Shown: positions 63,788-64,000 of the stretch, piece by piece | Position numbering within the stretch: the stretch's first letter is position 1 | How the letters are laid out: each line of letters begins with the position of its first letter | Assembly (NCBI RefSeq): GCF_001583695.1 | Contig: NZ_LOBC01000010.1 | Location: 62,001-126,000 of the forward strand | Length of the DNA stretch: 64,000 nt | Reading direction: 5' to 3' | Source of the DNA: Bacillus wiedmannii | GTDB lineage: Bacteria; Bacillota; Bacilli; Bacillales; Bacillaceae_G | Notes under the pieces: model-generated | Seen by the model: the letters and a program-made list of their open reading frames with translations, nothing else | Told to the model about the DNA's origin: nothing | Database searches by the model: none | Made by a program: the position numbers and the translations under genes

Positions 63788-63808
63788 TTCGCTTCCCCCT
63801 ATATCTCC

Positions 63809-64000
63809 CTATTCAATTTCTAGTAATACATCTCCTTCATTTACAAAATCGCCTTCTTGCACATTAATTTTCATAACTGTGCCAGCTTCTTCTGAAATGA
63901 TTGGAATTTCCATTTTCATAGATTCCAAAATGACGACATCCTGCTCTTCCTCTACTGTATCTCCTACTCCTACAACAATCTTCCATACATTTCCTGCCAT
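63809..64000 (-). CDS. yngHB: Biotin carrier protein (BCCP-type), N-terminus cut by window edge
   Basis: 63 residues in the window, containing ILESMKMEIPI with the biotinylated Lys and the C-terminal GDFVNEGDVLLEIE. Single biotinyl domain like the 73-residue B. subtilis YngHB. A Met is the last codon in the window, but homologues begin about 6 residues earlier, so the true start is probably just outside. It carries carboxybiotin between carboxylase and carboxyltransferase. Confidence 0.88.
   Translation of the reverse strand: MAGNVWKIVVGVGDTVEEEQDVVILESMKMEIPIISEEAGTVMKINVQEGDFVNEGDVLLEIE

Overview
The window is chromosomal DNA of a Bacillus cereus-group bacterium, closest in content to B. 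cereus or B. thuringiensis. The evidence is AT-rich sequence, strong AGGAGG-type ribosome binding sites, the cortex-lytic enzyme CwlJ, a class I lysyl-tRNA synthetase under a T-box, the bcpA-srtD-bcpB pilus locus (Lys162 of the pilin motif and Thr522 of LPVTG fall at the positions known for BcpA), a BclA-type exosporium collagen-like protein, and a leucine/HMG-CoA catabolic operon of the B. subtilis yng type.

Layout. 1-6.2 kb: edge of an acetamidase/formamidase gene, cwlJ, T-box-lysK, a frameshifted methyltransferase, a DJ-1/PfpI protein and a second murE. 6.2-13 kb: small membrane and hypothetical proteins, a methyltransferase, a DUF421 protein and an alcohol-dehydrogenase-like protein. 12.5-16.7 kb: a MocR regulator divergent from an EamA exporter and an M3 oligopeptidase. 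16.7-28.3 kb: mostly regulator/enzyme pairs, namely a frameshifted AraC regulator, two APH-like kinases, LysR/tautomerase, a VOC protein, an AhpD-like protein, HxlR/SDR, Nudix, MFS and MerR-GyrI. 28.4-34.8 kb: a PadR-membrane protein-serine hydrolase operon behind a perfect 47-nt inverted repeat, then a 1056-residue divergent UvrA-like ATPase and an SRPBCC protein.

35-43.3 kb is a surface region: the pilus operon on the minus strand, a divergent AraC-family regulator, and a wrecked secreted metalloprotease gene in which a propeptide is joined to an LPNTG anchor. 43.5-47.6 kb holds acetyltransferase, NmrA-like, nucleosidase, DUF3885 and a prematurely stopped HD-domain gene. 47.8-50.9 kb carries a VanRS-like two-component system followed by a D,D-carboxypeptidase homologue whose three active-site motifs are all altered. 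50.9-53.3 kb is a four-gene operon (GNAT, P-loop kinase, alpha/beta hydrolase, DinB).

53.4-58.1 kb looks spore-surface related: a Cys-rich protein, a protein with Trp/Asp/His/Cys tandem repeats between two decayed paralogous gene tails, a DivIC-like coiled-coil protein and the collagen-like exosporium protein. 58.5-64 kb is the catabolic operon: biotin carrier, HMG-CoA lyase, methylglutaconyl-CoA hydratase, carboxyltransferase and acyl-CoA synthetase.

At least five genes show disabling lesions, so this is an actively eroding accessory stretch. I saw no insertion sequence, CRISPR array, rRNA or tRNA gene. The least explained items are the UvrA-like protein with its flanking repeats, the WWKSKE repeat protein, and the motif-altered carboxypeptidase beside VanRS.
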